A DNA stretch of 29,075 nucleotides, taken from NCBI GenBank assembly GCA_025201765.1, contig MU623600.1, positions 1-29,075 of the forward strand. The letters are read 5' to 3'. This document shows, one piece after another, positions 1-11,459 of this stretch (position 1 is the stretch's first letter; each line of letters starts with the position of its first letter). The translations under genes and the position numbers were made by a program. The notes beneath the pieces are model-generated. The model saw nothing but the letters and a program-made list of their open reading frames with translations. It made no database searches and had not been told where the DNA came from. The stretch comes from Daldinia sp. FL1419 (Eukaryota > Ascomycota > Sordariomycetes > Xylariales > Hypoxylaceae).

Positions 1-2064
1 ATAATATTTTTATATTTATTTTTTTTTAATTTTATTTTTTTATTTTAATATTAAAAAAAGTGGTATTTATTTAATTTTAATAATATTAATTTTTATTTTT
101 TATAATATTAAAATAATATTATAAAATAAGATATATATTAATAAAATATTAATATTAAAGAATATTATATAAAAATTAAAAAAATGTTTTTTTTATTAAT
201 ATTAATGAAAATATAGTATGGAATTGTAATAAGTATATATTTATTATAAAATATGTTTTTAAAAAAAATTTGAATTTATTTTTAAAAATATTATATAGTT
301 TTTTAATATAGTTGTTGTTAGTGTTTTAAATTTTTTTAAAATATTTTATAATATTAAATGGGTATATTTTGTTAAGAATATATTTTGGGGAGATTATGAA
401 ATAAGTTAATATTTATTAATTATTAATAAATATAAGGATTTAATTTTAAAAGATTTTTTTTATATAAATAATAATGTTATTAAAAAAGAAGAATTGTAAT
501 TTTTTATTAATTAATTTTTTTTATTTATTTTAGTATTTAAAGGTAATATTATAATTATATATGGATTATTTAGTGGTAGTTTAAGGGATTTAAAATTATT
601 TTTTAGGGTTGGAGGAAGGGGTTAAGTTAATATAAAGTTTATATTATATTTAAGGTTGTAATTTAAGTTATATTTTTATTATGTAAGATAAGTAGGGTAA
701 GTTGGAGGGGGTAAAAATGGTAGTAATTAAGTAAATATTAAGGGTTTTTATTAAAAAAAGGGTTTAAAAAGGATATTAAATATTGGTTAATTTTTATATT
801 AAAATTATTTTAATTAATTAAAAAGTTTTTAAATTTTTTGGGGGTTATGATAAAATTTTATAAAATGGGAATAAAATAATAATTAATGTGATAGAATTGT
901 GGTTGGGGGGGGAGGGAATTATAAAATAAATTTTATTTAAATTATTAATAAAATATTAAGAATAAAAGAAAAGTTAAGTAATAATGGTTATAAAGTAGGA
1001 GATATATATTGTATGGGGTAAGGAGGATTATAAGGGATAGTGTTTGATTATTTTATTTATGTAATTTAATAAATGGGTATTTATAAATTATAAATTATTA
1101 ATTATTGTTATTATATAAGTGTTATTATTTAAGTAGTTATTTTTATGTTAGGATATATTAATTTTTTTTTAATATTAATTATTAATATTTTTTATATTAA
1201 TATATTAAATTATTTAAATTTTATAATTTTTAATTTATTTAAATTTTATTATAATAATTTATTTATAAATATGAGATTATTAAATATTTTTGTATAATTA
1301 GTATTTAATTTTTTTATATAAATATCTTTTTATATTAGTATTATTTGTAAGGTAATTTTAATTAATTTTGGTATATTAGTAAAATTATTTATAATAAATT
1401 CTTTAAAATGTTTTTTATATTTAATTAATATTTTATTAGATATATATATATATAAAGAATTTAGGTTTATAGTTTTAAAATTTCCTATTACCTATAATAT
1501 TTAAATTGTTTTTTATTTAGGGGTTGTATTTATAAGAATAATATTTATTTATTTTATAATTTTATAATTAAATTAATTAATAAATATTATATTTTAAAAG
1601 GGTAGATATTTTATTAATTTATAAAATATATTTATATTTTTTATTTAAATAATATTTATATTATTAAATAGGATATGATTTTATATTTATATTGAATTTT
1701 TTGGTTAAAATATTGTGGGGATAGGTATTAAAGATAAATATAATAATAAGGATGGTAATTTAAGAAAATATATATTTTAGAAGTTGAATAATATTAAATA
1801 ATAATTATTTATTATAAAAATAATTAGAAATATAATATTAATATTATTTATATTATTATAATAAAGATTTTTAAATTATTATAATAATAATTTTTTTAAT
1901 TTTGTTAATTTATGTTATTAATTATTTAATAATATTAATTAATATTAATAAATATATATATAAAATAAAAATAAAATAATAATAAAATAAATAATAATAA
2001 GGGTAAAATTGGTATATTATAATTGTTTAAAAAAAAAAGTTATTTAAAAGAGATAAGTGGGAAA
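1..2064 (+). repeat. C-less hypermutated repeat relic (RIP-type)
   Basis: No gene is supported. The + strand has only six C residues (at 1326, 1401, 1484, 1485, 1491 and 1492) while G is still common, including runs such as the eight G at 904-911 followed by GGGAGGG-like sequence. This is what results when C is converted to T on one strand over the whole block. RIP in ascomycetes makes such changes in duplicated DNA, so this is probably an old transposon copy, but I could not recognise the parent element. Every reading frame is full of TAA, TAG and TGA. The block ends sharply near 2065, where C reappears. Confidence 0.75.
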
Positions 2065-2165
2065 CCTATCTTTATATAATAATAGATACACAAGTATTTC
2101 TTAAGGGTCATATGCCAGACTGAGGACATAAGTCATATAATCATCAAGGTATAATTAATAAGTTA
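2065..2165. other. Short ordinary-composition island
   Basis: C and G return abruptly for about 100 bases between two C-poor blocks, with CC, GACTGAGGAC and CATCAAGG-type words. On the minus strand one frame (about 2161 down to 2052) reads as plausible protein with a single stop, starting LDDYMTYVLSLAYDP, but it is too short to assign. It may be a remnant that escaped mutation or a junction between two relics. Confidence 0.3.
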
Positions 2166-3689
2166 ATAAAATTGGGTGGGTTATTAAATGAAAAAGAAAA
2201 AATTTTTATTGTAAGGATTGATTATTTTTATATAAAAGTACATTTCTATTTATTATTTTTTTTAAATAATTTTTTATTAATAACTTTATTTATTATTTAT
2301 ATTAAGATATTGGTGGCCTTTTATATTATTTTTAGTAATGAATATTATATATTATGGAAAGTAGTATTTTATATTGGTTTTTTAGTAGGTAGGATTGGTA
2401 TGTATAAAGGATGTGTAATTAATAAAGTAAAAATGTTAAAATTTATTTATTAATCTTTTTAATATAATAAAAAAAATTTAAATAATTTTATTTAAATATT
2501 TTTAATAAAAATTAATAAATATAGGAAAATGTATAGAAGAAACTTATTAGAACCTTTAAAATAACATTTGGATATTTAGAATTATCTATTATGTAAAATA
2601 TTTTAAAAAATTAAATAAGTTTACTTTAAAAGTTATATTAATATATATACCTAAGAAACTATATTATAATTAAATAATTAATATAAGAATAAGTTGGTGT
2701 TTAAGTATATATAAGTTTATATTTATAAAATTAATAAATATAATTTTTTCTAATAATATAAGGTATATTTGATAATAAAAAAAAATTAGTAGGTAATTGG
2801 TAATAAAGAAATTTATATTTTAATATTTATTAGAAGATTTTTTTGGATATTAATAACAATAATAATTAAATATAATTTTGAATTTATATAATATAATATA
2901 ATAAATATGTTTATAAATGTAAAATTTAAAAAAAATATATTTATATATATACCCTAAAAATACCAACAACCAAAAAAGATATTTTACATTATTAAAACAT
3001 TTTACAATCTTCAAGAATTGCCTTTTTTTTAATAATAAAAACTTTTACAAATTTTAAAAGAATTTAGCTTTATCCTAATATTCTAAAAATTATATATATT
3101 TATTAAAAATAGAATCTTTTCTTTATATATATAGATGATATTATTATAATATATTAGAAGAAGGTTAAGTTAAAGGTTAAATTAATTGTTTTTAAGTTTA
3201 AAAAATAATATAAATTAATTAGAAGTAATAAATTATAATGGTTCTTTAAAATTAAAATAGTTTGAGATTGAGTATAATATTAAATTTAGTTAAATTAATT
3301 TATTTATATTAATAAAATTATTAATTTAGTAAAAGTAGTTAAAAGAATTTTTAAAATGTTTATAATAAAAGAAGAGTTATTACCTTATATAAGAATGACT
3401 TTATTTTAATTAATATAACAATATTAATAAAAAATAGGTTTAATTTTATATATTATAATAATTATTTAATTTAATATTATATTTATTTATTTAAAGTTAA
3501 TCCAATTTAATTTAAATTTAAATCCAAAATATTATATAATGGTTAATTGAGTTATATAATATTTTTAATATATATAAAAATATATCTTAAAATTAGATGG
3601 AGGTGATGTTTTTGAGGTTATTAATGATGTTTTATTTGTTAATAATATAGTTAATTAAAAAAATTTATAAATATATATAATGAAATTGT
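2166..3689. other. AT-rich RIP relic, no gene seen
   Basis: The stretch is mostly C-poor on the + strand. The exception is about 2940-3125, where C is frequent and G is scarce, so mutation polarity appears to flip for roughly 200 bases. The open stretch at 2172-2453 is a low-complexity run of I, L, F, Y and K codons and is treated as chance. Confidence 0.6.
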
Positions 3690-4422
3690 TTGATGGAATA
3701 ATTAGTTAGAGAGTTAATAAATAAAATATAGTTATTATTTTTATTATTAAAATTAAATTATTTATTTTAATTTAAGTTATAAAAGAAGGATTTTATATAT
3801 TATGGTTAATTAAGGATTTTAAAATTGAGTTTGAAGATTAAATTATATTTTTGTTGTGTAATAATAAGTAAATAATTGGATTAATTATTAAAAATATTAA
3901 AAAGTTTAAAATAAAATTAAAATATATAAATATATATAATTACTAATTTAGATAAGAAATTTAGAGAAACTATATTAAAATTAATTATATTAATTTAAAA
4001 AATATAAGCATAAATAGACTTACAAAAATACTATTAAAAAAAAAGTATATTTGTTTTAAAAAACAGATAAATTTAATAGATATTTTAAATTGTTTAAAAA
4101 TTAAAGTGTTCAGGAATATGGATAAGGTAATATAGTAAAAATAAGAAATAAATGAGGAAGTTATTGAGGAGGTATGATTAGAAGAATACTTTAATTTAAA
4201 GGTGTAAAAGAATTGTATTTTAATATTATACGTTTTAGATTTGCCTATCAATTTCATTTAAGGGGGTATATTAAATTAATAAGCCTAAAAAATAATATAG
4301 AAAAATTCTTTCCTTTATAACAATTCTATAAAAAGCCTTACTGCTTTATTCTAGAATTCTAATAAGAATAATAATAACTTAAATTCTATAATCATAATTT
4401 TTCCCTATGTATTATATGACAC
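3690..4422 (+). repeat. Left arm of long inverted repeat IR1
   Basis: This arm pairs with the reverse complement of 4848-5475. Matching stretches appear in order all along it: GTTAATAAATAAAATATA near 3714, AAATTTAATAGATATTTTAAATT near 4068, GGATAAGGTAATATAGTAAAA near 4120, AGATTTG near 4237, ATATTAAATTAATAA near 4267 and AATTCTATAAAAAGCC near 4322. The differences are mostly C/T and G/A, plus an extra 80 or so bases near 3745-3820 and about 18 near 4095-4115. The two arms look like inverted copies of one unit, later mutated by RIP. It could be a foldback element or two head-to-head copies of a repeat. Confidence 0.75.
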
Positions 4423-4847
4423 GAGCTTAGACTTAGGATTTTTAACCAGCCATCACAGCCATCATTTAATATGGTCCGTGTAGATGTATTATGGGGCTGT
4501 GCTGTAATATGGCAAAAATTTAAATTTAAAGTTTATATGTAAATTTTCAAATACATTCCTTATAATGTTATATAAAAATAATAAAAATTATATTTAAAAA
4601 AATTAATAATTAAATAATAAAAATTAATATTTTTAATAATTAAATAATTGGAAATAATAATAATTAATATAAAACCTTATATTTAATTTTTATATTTATA
4701 TCTTTCTTATTTTATCAATTGTACCACAATCCTGATTAATTAATTAATTTTTAAAGAATTTAAATAAAAAGATTTGTAATTTTGGATATTTTCCGTTATT
4801 GTACAAACATTTCTAATTGGAAACATATGCAAACTATTGTTGGATGA
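4423..4847. other. Loop of IR1 with a GC-normal island
   Basis: The spacer between the IR1 arms. At 4423-4510 it holds ordinary sequence: a tandem CAGCCATCA pair near 4449-4466, then GGTCCGTG and GGGGCTGTGCTG. GCCAT and ACAGCC words recur in inverted order at the two ends of this island, so a weak stem is possible. The rest is AT-rich. 4698-4812 is one copy of a direct repeat. No coding frame is convincing. Confidence 0.6.
4698..4812 (+). repeat. Direct repeat F, copy 1
   Basis: Matches 5485-5598 in the same orientation. Shared words are ATATCTTTCTTATTT, then CACAA, AATTAAT, TTTAAAGAA, AATAAAAA, TAATTTTGGATATT and a final AAATATTT or AAACATTT. The two F copies bracket the right arm of IR1. 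Confidence 0.7.
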
Positions 4848-5475
4848 GTGTTACACAATATATAGGGAAGAATTATAATTATAGAATTTAAATTGTTATT
4901 ATTATTATTTAAATTTTAGAATAGAATAATGAGGCTTTTTATGGAATTATCGTAAGGAAAAGAATTTTTCCATATTATTTTTAAATTTACTAATTTAATA
5001 TATTTGCCCAAATAAAACTAACAAATAAATCTAGAATATATATTATTAAAAATATAATTCCTTTATATCCTTAAATTAATATATTTTTTGAATTATATTT
5101 CTTTAACAATTTCCTTATTTATTTTTTACTTTTATTATATTATTTTATCCAGATTTTTAAATAATTTAAAATATCTATTAAATTTATTTATTCTTTAGTA
5201 ATATTTTTATGAACTTATTTATATTTATATTTTTTAAATTAATATAATTAATTTAATATAATTTCTTTAAACCTTTTATTTGAATTAATAATTATATATA
5301 TTTATATATTTTATCTTTATTTTAAATTTCTTAATATCTTTAATAATTAATTTAATTAATTATATATTATTATATAATAAAAGTATAATTTGATTTTAAA
5401 ATTTAATTTTAAAATCTTAATAATTAAAATAATAATTATATTTTATTTATTAACTTTTTAATTTATAATTTTACT
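4848..5475 (-). repeat. Right arm of long inverted repeat IR1
   Basis: Reverse-complement partner of 3690-4422. It is G-poor on the + strand, whereas the left arm is C-poor on the + strand. Read in the element's own orientation, both arms have therefore lost C on the same strand. No open frame of interest. Confidence 0.75.
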
Positions 5476-5484
5476 ACATAATAT

Positions 5485-5598
5485 ATATCTTTCTTATTTC
5501 ATTAGTTACATCACAAATCTAATTGACCAATTAATCTTTAAAGAAATTAATAAAAAACCCCATAATTTTGGATATTAAATCCTATTATATAAATATTT
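5485..5598 (+). repeat. Direct repeat F, copy 2
   Basis: Second copy of the 115-base direct repeat whose first copy is at 4698-4812. It lies immediately outside the right arm of IR1, so the arm is flanked by direct repeats about 790 bases apart. Confidence 0.7.
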
Positions 5599-5769
5599 TA
5601 GGTTATAATTAAATATAAATTGATTTAAAAAAATTATAAATTAAATTAATTTTTAAATAATATTAATTATTAATATTTTTAAGTAATTTTTGAATTAATA
5701 TAATGAATTAAAGTGGTTTTGAATTTTGATGTATCTTGTGTGTGTTTGTGGCTTCTTTGTGGCGTATAG
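5599..5769. other. Short AT-rich spacer with a TG-rich island
   Basis: AT-rich sequence leads to an ordinary-composition patch at about 5730-5775 (TGTATCTTGTGTGTGTTTG, then GTGGCGTATAGCC). It marks the left edge of the family M array. No gene. Confidence 0.5.
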
Positions 5770-7705
5770 CCTTTTCAATTAAATAGGAGTTTATATTAAT
5801 AAAATCCCCCTACAAATTGTTTAATTAAAGTAATGAATAAGAGGTTTAATTAAAAATTCCAATTAAATAAGAACTTTAATTAAATAAGTGTTTTAATTTA
5901 ATAAGAATTTTAATAGTTAGATATAAAGTAATTATATTTTAAAAAAAGTAAATATTAAAATAATTAAATAAAAGGTTAATAAAATTAATTATTAATAATA
6001 ATAATTAATGTTTAAAAAATAAAATAAATAATATATTTAATAAAAGAATAAATTTATAAATTATTATAAAAATTATAAGAAAAAGTAATAATTCTATAGA
6101 ATTTAATTTGATTAAATAAGGATTAACCTCTAAGGGCTTATATATTGAGTAGGAGTTTTAATAATTCTTGTAGGATGTGTTTTATATTTTAATTGTTTTA
6201 TAATTAATTATTTTTTAGAAAATGTAGGTAGGTATCAAAATAATTAAATAATAAAGATAATTATTGGTGTTTAAGAGGTAGAATAGATGATATATTTAAT
6301 AAGAGAGAGAAATCATAAATTATAATAAAAGGTTATATAAAAGGTAATGTTTAAAGATTTTGATTTAATTAGATAAGAATTAATTTTTGAAGGTTTATTT
6401 ATGTTTAAAAGAATTTATAGAAATTTTAAGAAAAATTATTTTATAGAGGTTAATAGAGTTTTGTAAGGTAGTTTTAGTTATATAATTATATTATTCCGGT
6501 TTATTAAGATAAAGAATTTGATTTGATTAGATAAGAATTGATTCTTAAAGGTTTATATATTGGATAAGAATTTTAATTTAATAAGAATTTTAATAGTTAA
6601 ATGTAAGGTAATTATATTTTGAAGAAGGTAAGTATTAAAATAATTAAATAAAAGGTTAATAGAATTAATTGTTAATAATAATGGTTAGTATTTAAAATAA
6701 TATATTTAAATAAAGATAAAAGGTTTTAAATTATTATAGGAAATTATATAAAAGATAATATTTAAAAAGCTTAATTTAATTAAATAAAATTTAATGTTTG
6801 AGGGTTTATATATTAAATAGGAGTTTTAATAACTTTTGTAAAATATATCTGATATTTTAATTATTTTATAATAGGTTAGAGGTTGTATGAGAAAAAGGAT
6901 ATAAAGTATTTATATTTTAAGGAAAGTAATAAAATAATCAGGGAGAAGAATTATTAAAAATAATTGCTTATTAATGATAACGCGTTATAGAAAATTATAT
7001 TAAAAAAGATTAAAATTGTATATATTTATATGAAGATTTTATGGAAAAGATTTTTAAAAAATTATAATAAGTTTTAACTGATTAGATAAAAAAGATAATT
7101 CTTGAAGGCTTATTTATATTCCAAAAAACTATAAAGATTTTAAAAGATTTCGCTTTATAAAGGTTAATAAGATTTTGTAAAGTAATTTTAATTATATAAT
7201 TATACTATTTTAATTTAATATATTAAATAGGAATTTTAATAGTTTTTGTAGGATATGCCTTGTATTTTAATTAATTTATAATAAATCAAAGGTTATATAA
7301 GTTAAAGGATATTAAATAATAACTCTAATAACTTCCTACAGGATATGCCCTATATTTCAATTAACCCATATTAAGCCAAAGGCTGTATAAGTTTGAGGAT
7401 ACAAGGTGACTATATCTTGAGGAGAATAGGCTGATTAAATAAAGGAATAGATATAAGTGATTGTTTGTTAATGGTAATACATTCTAAGAGGATATTTTTA
7501 AGGAGGAAATTAAAAATATATATTTTTATATAAAAATTTTATAAAAATAATCTTTAAAAGATTATATATATATTAAACTAATCAAATAAAAAACAACTCT
7601 TAAAAACCTATTTATATCTAAAAGAATTATAAACCTTAAAAAGGGGGGGTTAATAAGGTCTTTTAAAGTAATTCTTATTATTTAATTATATTACCTTAAT
7701 TTAAA
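5770..7705 (+). repeat. Family M repeat array 1
   Basis: Degenerate copies of a dispersed repeat, all on the + strand. One period is about 670-680 bases: the segment beginning ATAAGAATTTTAATAGTTA recurs at 5901 and 6581, and the segment TTATATATT(G/A) followed by A(G/A)TAGGAGTTTTAATAA recurs at 6138 and 6806. A core resembling TAGGATATGCCTTGTA occurs near 6171, 6841, 7251 and 7341. A second recurring block is (T/C)TGATTAGATAAGAA, as near 6365 and 6522. The better preserved unit at 7320-7660 ends in a run of seven G after AAAA. There are no long open frames and I do not recognise the family. Confidence 0.75.
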
Positions 7706-7799
7706 ACTCCCCAAAATTAATAATATTAAACCTTTAATAAATTAACTTTAATAAAAAAAATTTGGAAATATTATAACCAATTATAATTAAACTAATTAA
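7706..7799. other. AT-rich spacer
   Basis: Short G-poor stretch between the family M array and the minus-strand coding relic. No feature seen. Confidence 0.5.
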
Positions 7800-8468
7800 A
7801 CACCATATAAACCAAAAAAAAAGAAAGAAAATCCAAACTTCTTAAATTTTTTAATCATTATTAACCTTCAAACGCTTTTTATCTCTATTAAATATTCACT
7901 AATTTTATTCATATATTTATTTAATTAATTGATCCTTATCTTCAAACTATATACAATCAAAAGCTTATTCAAATACTTCCTATCCTAATTAATTTAATAA
8001 TATATTCAATTATGATTTAATAATTAACTTTGTTGGCATCTTTCCAAATTATATATATAAATTAGGTCCTTATTTTTTAAAATAAACTATTTGCTACAAT
8101 TCATATGTTATATAATTATTTAATTATAAATCTTTTAAAATATTATTCTAAATCAACTCTAATATACACTTATTACTTATCTTCATACTATATAACCTAA
8201 TCAACTTGCTCTTAAATAAATAAATAGCTTTATCAACTTCTATTATTTTATCTTATAATATTTATTCTAACAATGATTTACTCTTAATCAACTTAAAAAT
8301 CTCAATAACTACTATTACTAATACTACTTTTAATATAGGATTGTTAATTATTTGAATTATTGCTAATTTAGTTAATGATTTTATATAATTATTAAATTTT
8401 TTATAATGGTTATTATTTTTAGTTGTAGCAATTAATTCTTTTAATTTGCACTTAATCATATATAATAT
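7800..8468 (-). pseudogene. Possible degraded coding frame, 3' part
   Basis: On the minus strand one frame (codon starts at 8459, 8036 and 7874 are in register) reads from the ATG at 8459 through 65 stop-free codons, then continues to about 7800 with no shift. Its later stops are almost all TAA or TAG with one TGA, as expected if CAA and CAG glutamine codons were turned into stops by C-to-T change. The implied protein is rich in K, I, L, Q and E and contains segments such as KCKLKELIATTKNNN and FEDKDQLIK. I recognise no family. The frame continues upstream at 9259-9696 once the inserted element and one copy of its target duplication are removed. Stop density is only a little below chance, so this may be coincidence. 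Confidence 0.35.
8454..8468 (+). repeat. Target-site duplication of S element copy A, left
   Basis: AATCATATATAATAT, identical to 9259-9273. It flanks the tail side of the inserted element. Confidence 0.85.
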
Positions 8469-9258
8469 TTATTTATTTATTTATTATTACCCCAATTTAC
8501 CTAGAATATATTATAGGTATCCGGTTTATCTTTTAATATTTGTTCTAGGTAAGAATTGTGTTCTGGAAAAAACCTACTCACTATTTATTTAATTAAATTA
8601 TATTATTATAATTTTAATTTTATCCTATATTCTTATTAAAATTTACCTTCCAATAGAAATAATTAGATTTTAATGTGAAAAAATATTTTATATGTTATAA
8701 TACCCAAATTTTGTAAAGTGATATGGTAGTGGCCTGGGTGTGGAATAATAACAAAATTTGAAATAGTTTTATTATTTTCTTTAATAAATAATAAAAGTGT
8801 TGTTATATTATAAAGAGGTTATTCCGGAAGAAGGCTGGAATATATATAATTTATATAAGGTATAAATATATGTAAATAACCTTATATCTCTATGAAAAAC
8901 TATTACCTATTTTTATTTTTACAATTCTTTTTTTAATATTATAATATTATATTTACTTTCCAAAATGGCTTAAAATGGTGCTATTAATCTGTAGCCTTTT
9001 TCAATTAATTTTAATCCTTTTTATATACCTTATTTATATTTTACAATATTGTAATATAATATTATTATACTTATTGTGTTCATAGTTCAATATTGTTTCA
9101 AAAAACCTATTTTGTTTTTATATATGTATTATATTAAATAAAAAAAACTTACATATCTGTAGGTATTTTATCATCTCTCCAATTTCATCCCGTTATTAAC
9201 CCTCCTTAAATGTTTTGGACCCCTCGCTGGAGACTATCACAGCGTCCTGGACCTAGTG
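8469..9258 (-). mobile_element. S element copy A: non-LTR-type insertion
   Basis: About 790 bases inserted on the minus strand. Its 5' end (minus) is CACTAGGTCCAGGACGCTG at 9258. Its 3' end carries GGTAATAAATAAATAAATAA, a TAAA-type tail, at 8469-8490. A perfect 15-bp duplication flanks it. A long, variable duplication plus a simple-repeat tail is the mark of target-primed reverse transcription (LINE or SINE), not of an LTR element. No open frame lies inside. Other copies are at 14353, 14845, 15440 (inverted) and 23255. A box-B-like GGGGTCCAAAAC lies about 40 bases from the minus-strand 5' end, but box A is not convincing. It could be a SINE or a 5'-truncated LINE 3' end. Confidence 0.75.
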
Positions 9259-9273
9259 AATCATATATAATAT
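9259..9273 (+). repeat. Target-site duplication of S element copy A, right
   Basis: Second copy of AATCATATATAATAT, directly after CTAGTG at the element's 5' end. Confidence 0.85.
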
Positions 9274-9700
9274 ATAAATATATTAAAATCTATAAGTCCA
9301 ATTATTTCTTTAAATAATTAAAGGTATTATATATAGTTCTTTAAGAATAGACTTTCTTAGTTTCTGAAGTCCTATTATTATTTATTCTTTAATATAATTA
9401 ATTTACTATTTTAATCCTTAATAAGTTAAATTAAAAATTTATAAATAACATTTCTTTAAAATATAAATTATAAAAAGAAAATGATTCTAATTATAAATTT
9501 TTATTGATTTTATATATTTTAAATTAAATAAATCTATATATATTAATAAAAATAATATTTAAATCTTTTATTATATAATTTTAAATGTTAATAAATTAAA
9601 ATTTCTTTTAAAATTGTGATTTAAAGTCTATATTAATTCCTTCTTGTAAAACACTCCCTAATCAGGCATATTGCATATAATTAATTCTTAAAAAGCTATA
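9259..9700 (-). pseudogene. Possible degraded coding frame, 5' part
   Basis: Upstream piece of the frame at 7800-8468. Codon starts at 9372, 9657 and 9696 are all in the register predicted by splicing out the insertion and one duplication copy. There are about 14 stops in 146 codons, all TAA or TAG and none TGA. Readable segments include GLQKLRKSILKELYI near 9372-9328 and GVFYKKELI near 9657-9631. The start of the gene is not seen. Similar minus-strand wording continues weakly to about 10290. Confidence 0.3.
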
Positions 9701-11459
9701 ATATATAAATTATTAAATTATTACTTTTTAATATATAATTATAAAGTTTATATTAATATTAATAATAAATTATTGTGTTAATGATTTATCTTAATCTTTA
9801 ATAATACTGTAATATTCTTAATTAATTGATTAAATATTAATATAAAGCCTTTAATCTTTTTAATGTTTATATTTAATTAAAGAAATAGGTTTTTATAATT
9901 AGTTAATTTATTATATTTAATTAGGTAAATAGTATTTATAAAGATCTATAATAATTTGATTATTTTGTTTTAAATAATAAAGGTTTTTAAAATTAATAAT
10001 AAATTGGTTATATTATTAATTTAATAAAATTTAACATTATGGGGTATTATTAAATTATTAGTGATTTGTAGCGATAATATTAATATTAAATGTGTGCTAT
10101 ATGAATTGCCTTAATCTAATTAAGTAAAATATAACCTCAAATAAATAAAGATTATGTTATAGAGGAGAAAGAATACTAAAGATAGAAAAATGAATTAACA
10201 ATATTTTATGCTTTAATTCTATAATTGTTATTACTTGAATTAATAAGTACTTATTGGTTACAGTTGTGACTTTTGTGTAGTATATATGTTTTAAACTTAT
10301 ACATAAATATTAAATAACATTTTTCAATAATTTAATTATATTAATTATAAATAGCATTTCTCATCTCAAATACATTATGGTTTAATATTATGGTTTTTGT
10401 CTTTCCTTTTTTTTTTCTTTTTAGGTTTATTCTTCAATCTTTCAACTTATTCATTTCAAAATGCTTTATCGCATCTAATCAACTATTATTCTACAAACTT
10501 TTAAAATATCTTCTTAATTTAAATCAATAAATATATATTTTTTAAATAATAATTCTATATTAATAATATTATTAATTAATATTTTAAATAGTAATAATAA
10601 CAATAGTAATAATTTAAATGATTAATTTATTATTATTCTTATTGTTTTATTATTTAACCATATTCTTATAATGCGATTTAATTAAGTTAATAATATTGAT
10701 AAATTCAAAAAATATTAGAAATCAATTATATATATTAATCCTTTCCTTAATTTCTATTATTTTATAAATCTTTTTAAAATATCCTAAATAATTCCTAATT
10801 AATTAAAACATTTAAATATTTGGTATAATAGAATTTAAGGTCCTTGACAATACTATAATTAATCACTATATTTATTAAAAAATTATTAATAATAACTTTT
10901 AAAAAAACAATCTTTATTATCCTCATTATCTTAATATAACTCTATGACAATCATCTAAAAAGAATAAATAGGTAATGCCAATTATATATATCAATATCTA
11001 TAAAAACAATTTTATTAATGAATATATAACCAAAATTCAAATTAATTTTTATTATATAAGAGATTTGGTGATTTAAGTATTTAATTATCCAAATAAAATT
11101 TTTTATAAGTTTTATAAAAAATATTTCTGATTATCTGATTCTGAAACCCGTATTAGTATATAATTGTTTTTTAATTACCATATTCTTTTTAGTGAAGATA
11201 ATTATAGGAACTATCTTTATATCATAAAAAAATACAATCTTCAAATTTTAAAACTTAAATTCCTTCATATAAAAGTTAATTATTTCTTTCCCTTTCATAA
11301 AGATATAACTAAAAAAAGCTCCCCAATTATAAGTAAATATAATGGTTGGAAATTGGCAAAAAAGATACTTTCATCTTAAGCATAAAAAAAGATAATAATA
11401 TTAAAATATTATTATATTGAATTAATTAATGGTTTAATTATTTGTATATATAAATTTAA
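9701..11459. other. AT-rich stretch, no supported gene
   Basis: Mixed composition with no strong strand bias. A pyrimidine tract at 10401-10423 ends in TTTTTAG and resembles an intron 3' end, but nothing around it supports a gene. The open stretch at 11164-11379 (+) lacks an ATG at its start and has a low-complexity K, I, F and Y composition; its last 25 codons (FHKDITKKSSPIISKYNG and on) look more protein-like, without a recognisable family. Confidence 0.5.

Noticed and set aside
542..1200. Coding frame on the C-less + strand
   Set aside because: One frame gives tempting wording, but its stop density is about what chance gives in this composition and no motif is recognisable.
2172..2453. 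93-codon open stretch (+)
   Set aside because: Low-complexity I/L/F/Y/K codons in a C-poor block, no recognisable motif, partner context is mutated repeat.
3985..4257. 90-codon open stretch (-)
   Set aside because: Lies wholly in an arm of IR1; the matching arm is not open and the residues are F/S/I/K noise.
5770..7705. CRISPR array
   Set aside because: Repeat units are hundreds of bases long, degenerate and without unique regular spacers; context is eukaryotic.
8469..9258. Solo LTR interpretation of the S element
   Set aside because: TATA-like and AATAAA-like words are present, but a 15-bp target duplication and TAAA-type tail do not fit the 4-6 bp duplications of LTR elements.
10401..10424. 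Pyrimidine tract ending TTTTTAG as an intron 3' site
   Set aside because: No flanking coding frame or 5' site; such tracts are expected in this composition.
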